Notes: generated by a model from the sequence alone, not told the origin. 46,342 nt of DNA from Bacillota bacterium (GCA_030529825.1 JAUMWD010000013.1:1-46342), one strand, 5' to 3'. Shown: positions 34,655-43,026, counted from the stretch's first letter. Numbers and translations are program-made.

Positions 34655-34682
34655 ATAATACCATTTAATAATGAAATGTCAA
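34655..34682 (-). promoter_or_regulatory. Consensus promoter for the minus-strand pair ending in psuG
   Basis: On the minus strand, TTGACA (34682 to 34677) and TATTAT (34660 to 34655) are separated by 16 bases. The first gene starts 34 bases after the -10. Confidence 0.65.
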
Positions 34683-34782
34683 TATGGTCAAAGTGCAACA
34701 AAAAATCCCAAATAAATGGGAATTCGGCTTTTTGAACAAAAGCACGATAGAAAATTTGACATAATGCGCAAGGGTAAAATAG

Positions 34783-34811
34783 TTCAAAAAATAGCAATGC
34801 TGTGGTACAAT
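34783..34811 (+). promoter_or_regulatory. Promoter of the SLH nucleotidase gene
   Basis: TTCAAA (34783-34788) and TACAAT (34806-34811) are 17 bases apart, with an extended -10 TG at 34803-34804. The gene follows with AGGAGG at 34843-34848. Confidence 0.6.
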
Positions 34812-34853
34812 GAAGCTATCGTATTATACGAAAAATTATTATAGGAGGAAAAT

Positions 34854-37800
34854 ATGAAGACAACGAAAAAAGTTCTATCCCTGCTTCTGGTTTTGGCAAT
34901 GATATTCACCCTTGCCATTCCCGCGCTTGCAGTGGATACAACTACAGAAACCCTCGTAAGCTGGGTTAATGGCGAAAGCCTCGTTAGCAACGGTCAGAAT
35001 GATGTTCTGTCTGACGTAACCCTTGCTTATTCCGGCAAAGCAGCCGATTTGAAAACAGGTGCTAGTTATGGCAACTTGACAGCTCAGAATTGGCTCGGCG
35101 TCAACAACTTTGTAAATGGCGCAGCTTTCTACCTGAGCTTTGCCATCTCCACTAAAGGCTATGAGAACTTGAGTGTAGAAACCGTTCTTGGCGGTAATGC
35201 ACGCATTCCTACAACCTACAAGGTTCAGTATTCCCTTGACAACGAGACATTTGTTGATGCTGATGGCGTTATAAACGCAGCGGCAGGAAAGAATAAAGTT
35301 GCAGATGCTGCAGTAAGCAGCATCGCAATTCCCGCAGAAGCAGCAGATCAGGAAATGGTATACTTCCGCATTACACAGACTGTTGCAGCTGCTCCTAACG
35401 ACAAAGGTAATGGCACCGATGCAGGCGCACTCTACATCTTCTCTCTCGCAGTAGAAGGTGATCCAACAGAAACTCCCATTGTTCCTCCTGCAGACGAGCT
35501 TGACGGCAAGACCGTTATCCTGCACACCAACGATATTCACGGCGCAATCGAAGGCTATGCAACCATTGCAGCTCTCAAGGCAGAGTTCGAGGCCAAGGGC
35601 GCAAATGTCATCCTCGCTGACGCAGGCGACTTCTCCCAGGGCACCACTTATGTAAGCACCTCCAAGGGCGCTGACGCTGTTGCAATGATGAACGCAGCAG
35701 GCTACGATGTAGCAACCCTGGGCAACCACGAGTTTGACTACGGCTGGGAACAGCTGAAGACCAACATGAGCGCCGCTGACTTCAAGGTGCTTTGCGCAGA
35801 TGTATTCGAAAACGGCGAAAGCATTTTTGACGGCCACACCATCATTGAGAAGGACGGCGTAAAGATCGGCTTCTTCGGTATGGAAACTCCCGAAGCACAG
35901 ACCAAGACCAACCCCGCACTCATTAAGGGCCTGACCTTCCTCGCAGGTGAGGAAATGTGTGCTTGCGCACAGGCACAGGTCGATGCACTTAAGGCAGAGG
36001 GCGCAGATGTTATCATCTGCCTGAGCCATCTGGGTCTCGATAACGAATCCATGCCCAACCGTTCCGTTGATATGCTGGCAAAGGTTAACGGCATTGACAT
36101 GATCATCGACGGTCACTCCCATACTGTTATCACTGCAAACGCAGAGCAGCCCATCCAGTCCACCGGCACCGCATTTGCAAACATCGGTGTTATCGTTGTT
36201 GACAACGCCACAAAGGCAATCGTTGACAATTATCTCGTTCCCGTAACTGACGAGTCCGCAAAGGACGAAGCAGTTGCAGCAGCCGCAAAGGCAATCATTG
36301 ACGCAATCAATGAGCAGTACGGTCAGGTCTTCGCAAAGAGCGAGGTTGATCTCAACGGCGACAAGGCACCCGGCAACCGCAACATGGAAACCAACCTGGG
36401 CGACCTCATTACCGACTCCATGGTATGGCAGGTAATGCAGAACAAGGACGGTCTCACTGTTGATGATGACCACATTGTTGCCATCACCAACGGCGGCGGC
36501 ATCCGCGCATGGATCCACCAGGGCGACATCACCATGAACGATGTCCACACCGTGCTTCCCTTCGGCAACACCATCGCAGTTGTATATGTAACCGGTGCAG
36601 AGCTCCTCGAGGCTCTTGAAGCATCCACCTACTGCACTCCCGGCGCAGTTGGCGGCTTCCCCCAGGTCGCAGGTATTGATTTCACCATCGCAACATACAA
36701 GGATTACGATGCAAACGCAGAAACCTATCCCGCATCCACCTACTACGGTCCTGCAAGCATCAACCGCGTAACCATCAACAGCATCAACGGCAAGGACTTC
36801 GATCCCGAAGCAACCTACGCTGTTATCACCAATAACTTCTGCGCAGCAGGCGGCGACACCTACTACGCATTCGCAGCAGCATCCGCACAGTTTGACACCG
36901 GCGTTCCCCTTGATGAAGCTCTCATGGCTTACATCACCGAGGAGCTGGGCGGCGTAATCGGTCAGCAGTATGCAGAGCCCCAGGGCCGTATCACCATCGA
37001 AACCGAGGCACCCGCAGGCGAGCTTGACGGCAAGACCGTTATCCTGCACACCAACGATATTCACGGCGCAATCGAAGGCTATGCAACCATTGCAGCTCTC
37101 AAGGCAGAGTTCGAGGCCAAGGGCGCAAATGTCATCCTCGCTGACGCAGGCGACTTCTCCCAGGGCACCACTTATGTAAGCACCTCCAAGGGCGCTGACG
37201 CTGTTGCAATGATGAACGCAGCAGGCTACGATGTAGCAACCCTGGGCAACCACGAGTTTGACTACGGCTGGGAACAGCTGAAGACCAACATGAGCGCCGC
37301 TGACTTCAAGGTGCTTTGCGCAGATGTATTCGAAAACGGCGAAAGCATTTTTGACGGCCACACCATCATTGAGAAGGACGGCGTAAAGATCGGCTTCTTC
37401 GGTATGGAAACTCCCGAAGCACAGACCAAGACCAACCCCGCACTCATTAAGGGCCTGACCTTCCTCGCAGGTGAGGAAATGTGTGCTTGCGCACAGGCAC
37501 AGGTCGATGCACTTAAGGCAGAGGGCGCAGATGTTATCATCTGCCTGAGCCATCTGGGTCTCGATAACGAATCCATGCCCAACCGTTCCGTTGATATGCT
37601 GGCAAAGGTTAACGGCATTGACATGATCATCGACGGTCACTCCCATACTGTTATCACTGCAAACGCAGAGCAGCCCATCCAGTCCACCGGCACCGCATTT
37701 GCAAACATCGGTGTTATCGTTGTTGACAACGCCACAAAGGCAATCGTTGACAATTATCTCGTTCCCGTAACTGACGAGTCCGCAAAGGACGAAGCAGTTG

Positions 37801-39233
37801 CAGCAGCCGCAAAGGCAATCATTGACGCAATCAATGAGCAGTACGGTCAGGTCTTCGCAAAGAGCGAGGTTGATCTCAACGGCGACAAGGCACCCGGCAA
37901 CCGCAACATGGAAACCAACCTGGGCGACCTCATTACCGACTCCATGGTATGGCAGGTAATGCAGAACAAGGACGGTCTCACTGTTGATGATGACCACATT
38001 GTTGCCATCACCAACGGCGGCGGCATCCGCGCATGGATCCACCAGGGCGACATCACCATGAACGATGTCCACACCGTGCTTCCCTTCGGCAACACCATCG
38101 CAGTTGTATATGTAACCGGTGCAGAGCTCCTCGAGGCTCTTGAAGCATCCACCTACTGCACTCCCGGCGCAGTTGGCGGCTTCCCCCAGGTCGCAGGTAT
38201 TGATTTCACCATCGCAACATACAAGGATTACGATGCAAACGCAGAAACCTATCCCGCATCCACCTACTACGGTCCTGCAAGCATCAACCGCGTAACCATC
38301 AACAGCATCAACGGCAAGGACTTCGATCCCGAAGCAACCTACGCTGTTATCACCAATAACTTCTGCGCAGCAGGCGGCGACACCTACTACGCATTCGCAG
38401 CAGCATCCGCACAGTTTGACACCGGCGTTCCCCTTGATGAAGCACTCATGGCTTACATCACCGAGGAGCTGGGCGGCGTCATCGGCCAGCAGTATGCAGC
38501 ACCCCAGGGCCGTATCACCGTAAGTGAGCACTCCTGGAGCGATTGGGGAGTTGTTGTTCCCGGCTGCGTAGAAGGCGGCGGCTTTGAGGCACGCGTTTGC
38601 AATATCTGCGGCTCCTTCGAGACCCGCGATGTTGAAGAAACTCCCGGTGACCACAGCAACGATCCCTTCTCCGATATTTCCGCAAGCGGCTACCATGACT
38701 ACATCATCATTGCAAACTTCTGGCAGATCGCAGGCGGCTATCCTGGCGGCACCTTCCATCCCAACGACAATGTAACCCGCGCACAGTTCATCACCATGCT
38801 GTGGCGCCTGGCAGGCAGACCTGATGCAACCAACACCACCTTGAGCTTTGCAGATGCAGGCATGATTTCTGCTCCTTATCAGGCAGCAGTTGCATGGGGC
38901 GTTGAGAACGGCATCATCCAGGGCTATGGTGACGGCACCTTCCGTCCCAATGCAAATATCAGCCGCGCCCAGATGGCAACCTTCATGTACCGCTTCATTG
39001 CCGGCGAAAAGGGCCCCGCAGATGCAGCGGCAAGAGCATCCTACGGCTTCGTTGATGAAGGCAGCATCGCTGCAAGCTATGTTGACGCAGTAAATGTCAT
39101 TGCAAACCTCGGCATCATGAACGGCGTTGACACCGCACCCACCTTCAATGCAAACGGCACCGCAAACCGCGGCATGGCAGCAACTGTCCTTGTACGCCTG
39201 TATACATATATGTATGTGGACGAAGCAGCATAA
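34854..39233 (+). CDS. Secreted S-layer-anchored protein with two tandem 5'-nucleotidase modules
   Basis: A 1459-residue protein. A signal peptide (about 1-27, ending PALAV) leads to a beta-type domain (about 30-205). Two 508-residue modules of the UshA/5'-nucleotidase family follow (from residues 215 and 723). Each has LHTNDIHGAIEG, ADAGDFSQGT, TLGNHEFDYG, CLSHLG, DGHSHT and the C-terminal ITNGGGIRAW and LPFGNT motifs, so both look active. A small Cys-containing linker (CVEGGGFEARVCNICG) follows, then three SLH domains with GGYPGGTFHPNDNVTRAQF and GYGDGTFRPNANISRAQM. It is probably displayed on the wall and strips phosphate from nucleotides. The upstream site is AGGAGG at 34843-34848. Confidence 0.93.
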   Translation: MKTTKKVLSLLLVLAMIFTLAIPALAVDTTTETLVSWVNGESLVSNGQNDVLSDVTLAYSGKAADLKTGASYGNLTAQNWLGVNNFVNGAAFYLSFAISTKGYENLSVETVLGGNARIPTTYKVQYSLDNETFVDADGVINAAAGKNKVADAAVSSIAIPAEAADQEMVYFRITQTVAAAPNDKGNGTDAGALYIFSLAVEGDPTETPIVPPADELDGKTVILHTNDIHGAIEGYATIAALKAEFEAKGANVILADAGDFSQGTTYVSTSKGADAVAMMNAAGYDVATLGNHEFDYGWEQLKTNMSAADFKVLCADVFENGESIFDGHTIIEKDGVKIGFFGMETPEAQTKTNPALIKGLTFLAGEEMCACAQAQVDALKAEGADVIICLSHLGLDNESMPNRSVDMLAKVNGIDMIIDGHSHTVITANAEQPIQSTGTAFANIGVIVVDNATKAIVDNYLVPVTDESAKDEAVAAAAKAIIDAINEQYGQVFAKSEVDLNGDKAPGNRNMETNLGDLITDSMVWQVMQNKDGLTVDDDHIVAITNGGGIRAWIHQGDITMNDVHTVLPFGNTIAVVYVTGAELLEALEASTYCTPGAVGGFPQVAGIDFTIATYKDYDANAETYPASTYYGPASINRVTINSINGKDFDPEATYAVITNNFCAAGGDTYYAFAAASAQFDTGVPLDEALMAYITEELGGVIGQQYAEPQGRITIETEAPAGELDGKTVILHTNDIHGAIEGYATIAALKAEFEAKGANVILADAGDFSQGTTYVSTSKGADAVAMMNAAGYDVATLGNHEFDYGWEQLKTNMSAADFKVLCADVFENGESIFDGHTIIEKDGVKIGFFGMETPEAQTKTNPALIKGLTFLAGEEMCACAQAQVDALKAEGADVIICLSHLGLDNESMPNRSVDMLAKVNGIDMIIDGHSHTVITANAEQPIQSTGTAFANIGVIVVDNATKAIVDNYLVPVTDESAKDEAVAAAAKAIIDAINEQYGQVFAKSEVDLNGDKAPGNRNMETNLGDLITDSMVWQVMQNKDGLTVDDDHIVAITNGGGIRAWIHQGDITMNDVHTVLPFGNTIAVVYVTGAELLEALEASTYCTPGAVGGFPQVAGIDFTIATYKDYDANAETYPASTYYGPASINRVTINSINGKDFDPEATYAVITNNFCAAGGDTYYAFAAASAQFDTGVPLDEALMAYITEELGGVIGQQYAAPQGRITVSEHSWSDWGVVVPGCVEGGGFEARVCNICGSFETRDVEETPGDHSNDPFSDISASGYHDYIIIANFWQIAGGYPGGTFHPNDNVTRAQFITMLWRLAGRPDATNTTLSFADAGMISAPYQAAVAWGVENGIIQGYGDGTFRPNANISRAQMATFMYRFIAGEKGPADAAARASYGFVDEGSIAASYVDAVNVIANLGIMNGVDTAPTFNANGTANRGMAATVLVRLYTYMYVDEAA
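35496..37019 (+). repeat. Tandem DNA repeat, copy 1 (nucleotidase module)
   Basis: 1524 bases (508 codons). Compared with copy 2, I see no difference from 35496 to 36919; changes start at 36920 and cluster in the last 100 bases. Silent sites match too, so the duplication is recent, homogenised, or an assembly effect. Confidence 0.92.
37020..38543 (+). repeat. Tandem DNA repeat, copy 2 (nucleotidase module)
   Basis: Second copy at an exact offset of 1524. The first observed mismatch is A38444 against T36920. Further changes follow in the codons for the last 30 residues, where copy 2 joins the linker to the SLH region. Confidence 0.92.
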
Positions 39234-39254
39234 TTACATAGCATAAAACCTTTT

Positions 39255-39285
39255 AATCCCGGGGCTTATGCCCCGGGATTTTTTT
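39255..39285 (+). terminator. Terminator after the SLH nucleotidase gene
   Basis: AATCCCGGGGC (39255-39265), loop TTAT, GCCCCGGGATT (39270-39280), followed by T residues to 39285. Confidence 0.93.
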
Positions 39286-39411
39286 GTTTTTTCTGCTTCA
39301 GGCAAACTGTCCGAAAAATAGGGGAGCGTGCTGCGTAGAAGCAGGGGCATCATTACCGAATCAGAGCAGACTTTTGCATAGAATTAATCTGTAAGCCGAT
39401 ACCGCAAAAAA

Positions 39412-39450
39412 GCAAAAAGGCAGACCTGTTAAACAAGTCTGCCTTTTTGC
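39412..39450 (-). terminator. Terminator of the rubredoxin/flavodiiron operon
   Basis: GCAAAAAGGCAGAC (39412-39425) and GTCTGCCTTTTTGC (39437-39450) form a perfect 14-bp stem. It lies just after the rubredoxin frame on the minus strand. Confidence 0.85.
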
Positions 39451-39458
39451 CTTAAAAC

Positions 39459-39617
39459 TCAGTCTGCTTTTTCGAAGTGGGATTTATCAACACCGCAGCG
39501 GGGGCAGGTAAATCCGTCAAGGTCTTCAAACTTTGTGCCGGGGTCGATGCCTTATTCTTCAAGGCCTTCTTCTTCGTCGTATTCCCAGCCACATACTGTA
39601 CATTTGTAAATGCTCAT
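39459..39617 (-). pseudogene. Rubredoxin with an in-frame TAA stop
   Basis: The frame from ATG 39617 to TGA 39459 encodes a near-complete rubredoxin of 52 positions: CTVCGWEYDEEEGLEE, then a TAA at 39554-39552 (position 22), then [20 protein letters not shown] and [10 protein letters not shown]. All four iron-binding cysteines are kept (6, 9, 38, 41), so only the single stop separates the halves. The GGAGG site is strong. Rubredoxin normally passes electrons to the flavodiiron protein encoded just upstream in this operon. The stop falls where relatives have a variable polar residue, so one base change would explain it. It could be a real nonsense mutation, a sequencing error or, less likely, read-through. 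Confidence 0.88.
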
Positions 39618-39636
39618 TGAAAAATCCTCCTTTAAT

Positions 39637-40797
39637 TTATTTACAAAGCTCCTTTGCAAGAGCTTCAATCTGCGCAGCGGAGTTCGCGTTAAGCGCGGAC
39701 ATTACAGTAACTGTGTTCTCTGCCCATGTAATGTTCTTGCAGCCCTCCAGCATCTTCTTCATGACCTTTGCGGCCATGGGAGCCCAGGAGCCGTTTTCCA
39801 TAAGCGCGATGGTTCTGTTTTTGTAGCCGCGCTCGGTTAGATGGTTGATGTACTCTCTCATGAAGGGGAAAATTTCACCGTTGTAGGTAGTGGTTGCGAG
39901 AACCAGAGTGCCGTAGCGAAAGGCATCCTCCACAGCCTCGGGCATATCATCCCGGGCAAGGTCGGTGACAGCAACCTTGGGGCAGCCGTTTTCCTCAAGC
40001 TTCTTTGCAAGCAGCTCAACGGCTTCCTTGGTGTGACCGTAAACGGAGGTGTAGGCAATGACAATGCCCTCACTCTCAACACCGTAGGAAGACCATGTAT
40101 TGTAGGTTTCAAGGTAGTAGCCGAGATTTTCGGTAAGAACGGGACCGTGGAGAGGGCAGATTATCTCAATGTCAAGGGCGGATGCCTTCTTGAGAAGAGT
40201 CTGAACCATGGCACCGTATTTGCCCACTATGCCGAAGTAGTAGCGGCGTGCTTCGCAGGCCCAACCCTCGGGGTCCTCAACATCGTTTGCGCCAAACTTG
40301 CCGAAGCCGTCAGCGGAGAAGAGCACCTTGTCGGTGCTGTCATAGGTTACGATAACCTCGGGCCAGTGTACCATGGGAGCGGTTACAAAGGTCAGAGTGT
40401 GAGCACCGAGGCAGAGGGTGTCGCCCTCGCCCACAACAACGCGGCGGTCAGCAAAATCCCGACCGAAGAAATTCTGCATCATGACAAATGCTTTAGCGGA
40501 GGATACAATAACCGCTTCGGGGTGTTTTTCCATGAAGTAAACAATATTTGCGGAGTGGTCGGGCTCCATGTGCTGAACAACAAGATAGTCGGGCTTTCTG
40601 CCGTCAAGCTCTTTTTCGAGATTGTCAAGCCATGCATCACCGAAGTGCTTGTCCACGGTGTCCATTACCGCAATCTTTTCGTCAATGATGGCGTAGGAGT
40701 TGTAAGCCATGCCCAGAGGCACAACATACTGTCCTTCAAAAAGGTCGATTTCGTGGTCGTTTACGCCGATATAGCGTATGTCTTTGGTTACGTTCAT
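39637..40797 (-). CDS. fprA: Flavodiiron protein, A-type flavoprotein
   Basis: A 386-residue enzyme that reduces oxygen or nitric oxide in anaerobes. The N-terminal beta-lactamase-like domain carries the di-iron ligands in QHMEPDHSANIVYF, with further sites in VHWPEV, FSADGFGKFG and LHGPVL. The C-terminal flavodoxin domain binds FMN (IAYTSVYGHTKEAVELL; TTTYNGEIFP). ATG 40797 is used with GGAG just upstream; a longer start overlaps the previous gene. It lies immediately before the rubredoxin frame, its usual electron donor. Confidence 0.94.
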   Translation of the reverse strand: MNVTKDIRYIGVNDHEIDLFEGQYVVPLGMAYNSYAIIDEKIAVMDTVDKHFGDAWLDNLEKELDGRKPDYLVVQHMEPDHSANIVYFMEKHPEAVIVSSAKAFVMMQNFFGRDFADRRVVVGEGDTLCLGAHTLTFVTAPMVHWPEVIVTYDSTDKVLFSADGFGKFGANDVEDPEGWACEARRYYFGIVGKYGAMVQTLLKKASALDIEIICPLHGPVLTENLGYYLETYNTWSSYGVESEGIVIAYTSVYGHTKEAVELLAKKLEENGCPKVAVTDLARDDMPEAVEDAFRYGTLVLATTTYNGEIFPFMREYINHLTERGYKNRTIALMENGSWAPMAAKVMKKMLEGCKNITWAENTVTVMSALNANSAAQIEALAKELCK

Positions 40798-40808
40798 TGT
40801 TTCTCCTT

Positions 40809-41738
40809 TCATATAGCGGTGAGAACGTGCATGTTTCGCAGTTGTCCGTCGGAGATAGAATCGTTGACGGAGTATGCGTGCCTTTCAAGGTCGCCGCAGG
40901 TGGCTTTGGTTATATTTAAATTTTTTAACTCACAAATAATTTCAGCGGATATTTCTTCAATGGCTTTGTGCTTTTCTACTGCCGAGCCGCTGCCCAGAAG
41001 AGATGCGAGCTTTTCGGAATATTTTTGTTCTGTGTCCAATTGCCTCAGGGCGCGGAAGCTCCATTTGTAATATGGGAGGTATTTTCCCCGAAGCAGGAAA
41101 ATCACCTTCATGGCAGAGCATACAAATTCATGGCAGGCAAGCTGTGCCGCTTCGGCCTCGCCGTGGCTTATACAGCGGCGGAAATTATACTGTCCCGCCT
41201 GCGCCATTATAAGCAGGTTTCCCGCAAGGCGCTTCAGCATTATGTCCTTCGGCATATGTAAAAGCCCTTCTCTTATGGCGGAAAACTCGCCGTAGCCGTC
41301 ATAGAAAACCTCGCCGTTTACGGACTCGGCAAGAGCATAGTCGGGAATACGCAGCCATGCGTCGGGTGAAAGCCTGCCGTCGGGTGCGCCTACGGCCTTG
41401 CCGTAAAACTCCGTTGTGCGCATGACACCGTTGCGGTTGCCGCCCACGGGGGATAGAGGCTGACGCTTAAAGCCCATGTATTCCTTGGGAAGCTTCGCGT
41501 AGGCGCGCTCAAGTAAAAATGCGCTTCTGCGGTCAACCACATCTTCCCCGGGCAGGAAGATACAGAAGCCCGGCTCAAAATCGTGGTCACGGGAGATTTC
41601 GTCGTCAAAGCCGTAGCGGTCGGAGCCGCTGCCCACAAAGCCCACGGCAATATATTTCAGAAGCTCGGGAAACTGCTGCTCCAGCATGGGTTTTCCGAAT
41701 TCCTCATAATATGCTTTGGAAAGTTCAAGCCCCTTCAT
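40809..41738 (-). CDS. DUF4037 family, nucleotidyltransferase-like protein
   Basis: A 309-residue protein. The N-terminal motif GFVGSGSDRYGFDDEISRDHDFEPG resembles the GS-x-DxD core of nucleotidyltransferases, followed by a helical C-terminal part with a DUF4037-type region (YKWSFRALRQLD). It overlaps the upstream TPR gene by 14 bases and ends 11 bases before fprA. The substrate is unknown. Its placement in an oxygen-defence operon is not explained by known biology. Confidence 0.82.
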   Translation of the reverse strand: MKGLELSKAYYEEFGKPMLEQQFPELLKYIAVGFVGSGSDRYGFDDEISRDHDFEPGFCIFLPGEDVVDRRSAFLLERAYAKLPKEYMGFKRQPLSPVGGNRNGVMRTTEFYGKAVGAPDGRLSPDAWLRIPDYALAESVNGEVFYDGYGEFSAIREGLLHMPKDIMLKRLAGNLLIMAQAGQYNFRRCISHGEAEAAQLACHEFVCSAMKVIFLLRGKYLPYYKWSFRALRQLDTEQKYSEKLASLLGSGSAVEKHKAIEEISAEIICELKNLNITKATCGDLERHAYSVNDSISDGQLRNMHVLTAI

Positions 41739-42477
41739 AGATTATCCTCGCGCGTTCGGAAAGTTCGTTTTCCTGCTCCTGCAGTCCGTAAAAGCCAAAG
41801 ATGGGAGCGCACTTTTCGCAAACAAAGGCATAGTATCCGTCACGGTTAAGGCTGTCCGTGCTGATAAGCTCAAACGCCTTTCGGAGGCAGGGTAGAATGT
41901 TGTCGCTGCTGCCGTTTTGCGCGTAAAGGTCTGCCATGTTGCAGTAGGTGATGGCAACCTCGAGCTCGCCGCCGCTGACCTTTTCCATGACCTTAATGGC
42001 CATTCGGAACATATCCATCGACTCGTCCAATTGCCCCAGGTCTTTCAGCGCAAGAGCCATGTTGTTGTAAAGTCCGCCCATGCGTCTGTCATCAGGGCTC
42101 AGACGCATTTGATAGATTTCCTTTGCTTTTTCGTATAGAGGAAGTGCTTTTTCGGCTTCACCGAAGGCCTTGCAGGCTGTTGCCGCATTGATCAGAGTTG
42201 TGCCCATGGTAATGCTGCCGCCGAGACCGACTTCCTCTGCAAGCGCTAGAGCCTTTTCCGATGCGGAAAAAGCCTGCTCCTTCATACCCTGCTTTCTGTA
42301 AAAACCGATTTGCTCGTTTGCAATTGTGACCATACTGCGCTTGTCCGAAATAAGCTCCGCCTCCGCCATCCAATAGTTGAGATGGCGCTCTGCGGCGGCA
42401 TAGTCTTTTCTCGCCAGGTATTGGTCAAGCCTTTCCAAAACCCGAGCAACTGAAATGCTTTCGTTAAATGCCTTCAT
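41725..42477 (-). CDS. Tetratricopeptide-repeat protein
   Basis: A 250-residue all-helical protein of TPR-type repeats (for example KEQAFSASEKALALAEEVG, GEAEKALPLYEKAKEIYQM and LGQLDESMDMFRMAIKVME). It has no signal peptide or membrane helix, so it is cytoplasmic. ATG 42477 is used because the longer reading adds an uncharged leader without a binding site. It is the first gene of the minus-strand operon and overlaps the DUF4037 gene, suggesting the two proteins work together. Confidence 0.82.
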   Translation of the reverse strand: MKAFNESISVARVLERLDQYLARKDYAAAERHLNYWMAEAELISDKRSMVTIANEQIGFYRKQGMKEQAFSASEKALALAEEVGLGGSITMGTTLINAATACKAFGEAEKALPLYEKAKEIYQMRLSPDDRRMGGLYNNMALALKDLGQLDESMDMFRMAIKVMEKVSGGELEVAITYCNMADLYAQNGSSDNILPCLRKAFELISTDSLNRDGYYAFVCEKCAPIFGFYGLQEQENELSERARIIYEGA

Positions 42478-42520
42478 AAACGATACCCTTATGTAAAATA
42501 CACATTGATATTTTACCATA

Positions 42521-42549
42521 AATATATACTAATGCACCTTGTTATTCAA
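42521..42549 (-). promoter_or_regulatory. Promoter of the TPR-DUF4037-fprA-rubredoxin operon
   Basis: On the minus strand, TTGAAT (42549 to 42544) and TATATT (42526 to 42521) are 17 bases apart. The first gene begins at 42477. Confidence 0.5.
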
Positions 42550-42617
42550 TAAGCATTTGTTAATATGCGAGTTATAATGATGTAATCTATGCGATATGAT
42601 TCCATGGCAGAAGAAAA

Positions 42618-43009
42618 GCAAAAAGACAGCTACCCGAAAGGGTAACTGTCTTTCTGGAGCTGCTGGGCAGATTCGAACTGCCGCAACGCATCATGCTTAC
42701 GCATGAAGCCTTGCGATGCCGGATTAAAAATAAAATTGCCTGAGGCAATTAGTGAGGCCGGCAGTTCGATGCCGTAGAAAGCAAAAAGACAGCTACCCGA
42801 AAGAGTAACTGTCTTTTTGGAGCTGCTGGGCAGATTCGAACTGCCGCAACGCATCATGCTTACGCATGAAGCCTTGCGATGCCGGATTAAAAATAAAATT
42901 GCCTGAGGCAATTAGTGAGGCCGGCAGTTCGATGCCGTAGAAAGCAAAAAGACAGCTACCCGAAAGGGTAACTGTCTTTTTGGAGCTGCTGGGCAGATTC
43001 GAACTGCCG
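42618..43009. repeat. 163-bp tandem repeats, two full and one partial, with tRNA 3' remnants
   Basis: Units start at 42618, 42781 and 42944 (partial, to 43009), with a constant period of 163. Each begins with a terminator hairpin for the minus strand (AAAAAGACAG ... CTGTCTTT), then a copy of the tRNA T-arm and acceptor end (42655-42683, 42818-42846, 42981-43009). Full units continue with a 97-bp segment whose ends are inverted (see 42673-42769). Only two differences between units were noticed. The first two tRNA pieces are too short to be genes. This array fills most of the 569-bp space between the TPR gene and the integrase. Confidence 0.9.
42673..42769. mobile_element. 97-bp MITE-like segment with 11-bp inverted ends
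   Basis: TCGAACTGCCG (42673-42683) is the exact reverse complement of CGGCAGTTCGA (42759-42769). Inside are two perfect hairpins, CATGC-TTAC-GCATG (42692-42705) and AATTGCC-TGA-GGCAATT (42734-42750). The same segment recurs at 42836-42932. The inverted ends match the T-arm of the tRNA, so the element may use or mimic tRNA 3' ends. No coding capacity. Calling it mobile is an inference. Confidence 0.5.
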
Positions 43010-43026
43010 ACCTCATCCTTACCAAG
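42981..43026 (-). other. Displaced 3' half of tRNA-Thr(GGT): attachment site of the integrated element
   Basis: Read on the minus strand, 43026 to 42981 gives the anticodon loop (TTGGTAA, anticodon GGT), the 3' anticodon stem GGATG, variable loop, T-arm (GGCAG-TTCGAAT-CTGCC), acceptor strand CAGCAGC, T and CCA. Upstream of 43026 the match to a tRNA stops abruptly within the anticodon stem. A tyrosine integrase gene begins 20 bases away. This is the signature of integration into a tRNA gene, leaving a 3' fragment here. An intact tRNA-Thr(GGT) is expected at the other end, beyond the window. Confidence 0.85.

Noticed and set aside
34756-34780. TTGACA and TAAAAT as the promoter of the SLH gene
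   Set aside because: The spacer is only 13 bases. The TTCAAA/TACAAT pair at 34783-34811 with 17 bases and an extended -10 is better.
34875-38759. A 1294-codon open frame antisense to the SLH nucleotidase gene
   Set aside because: It mirrors the codon bias and the tandem repeat of the sense gene, has a Cys/Val-rich composition with no known domain, and lacks a ribosome binding site.
39841-41070. A 409-codon plus-strand open frame across fprA and the DUF4037 gene
   Set aside because: It is a shadow of the flavodiiron gene; the minus strand encodes clear family motifs.
42655-42846. Two extra tRNA genes at 42655 and 42818
   Set aside because: Only the T-arm and acceptor end are present; the sequence before them does not form the D- or anticodon arms.
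42630-42911. A 93-codon minus-strand frame across the tandem repeats
   Set aside because: It translates the tRNA 3' remnant and terminator (RQFESAQQLQKDSYPFG) and repeats itself with the 163-bp unit.
42618-43009. Possible CRISPR array
   Set aside because: The period is 163 bases, the units are identical throughout with no variable spacers, and they contain tRNA sequence and terminators.
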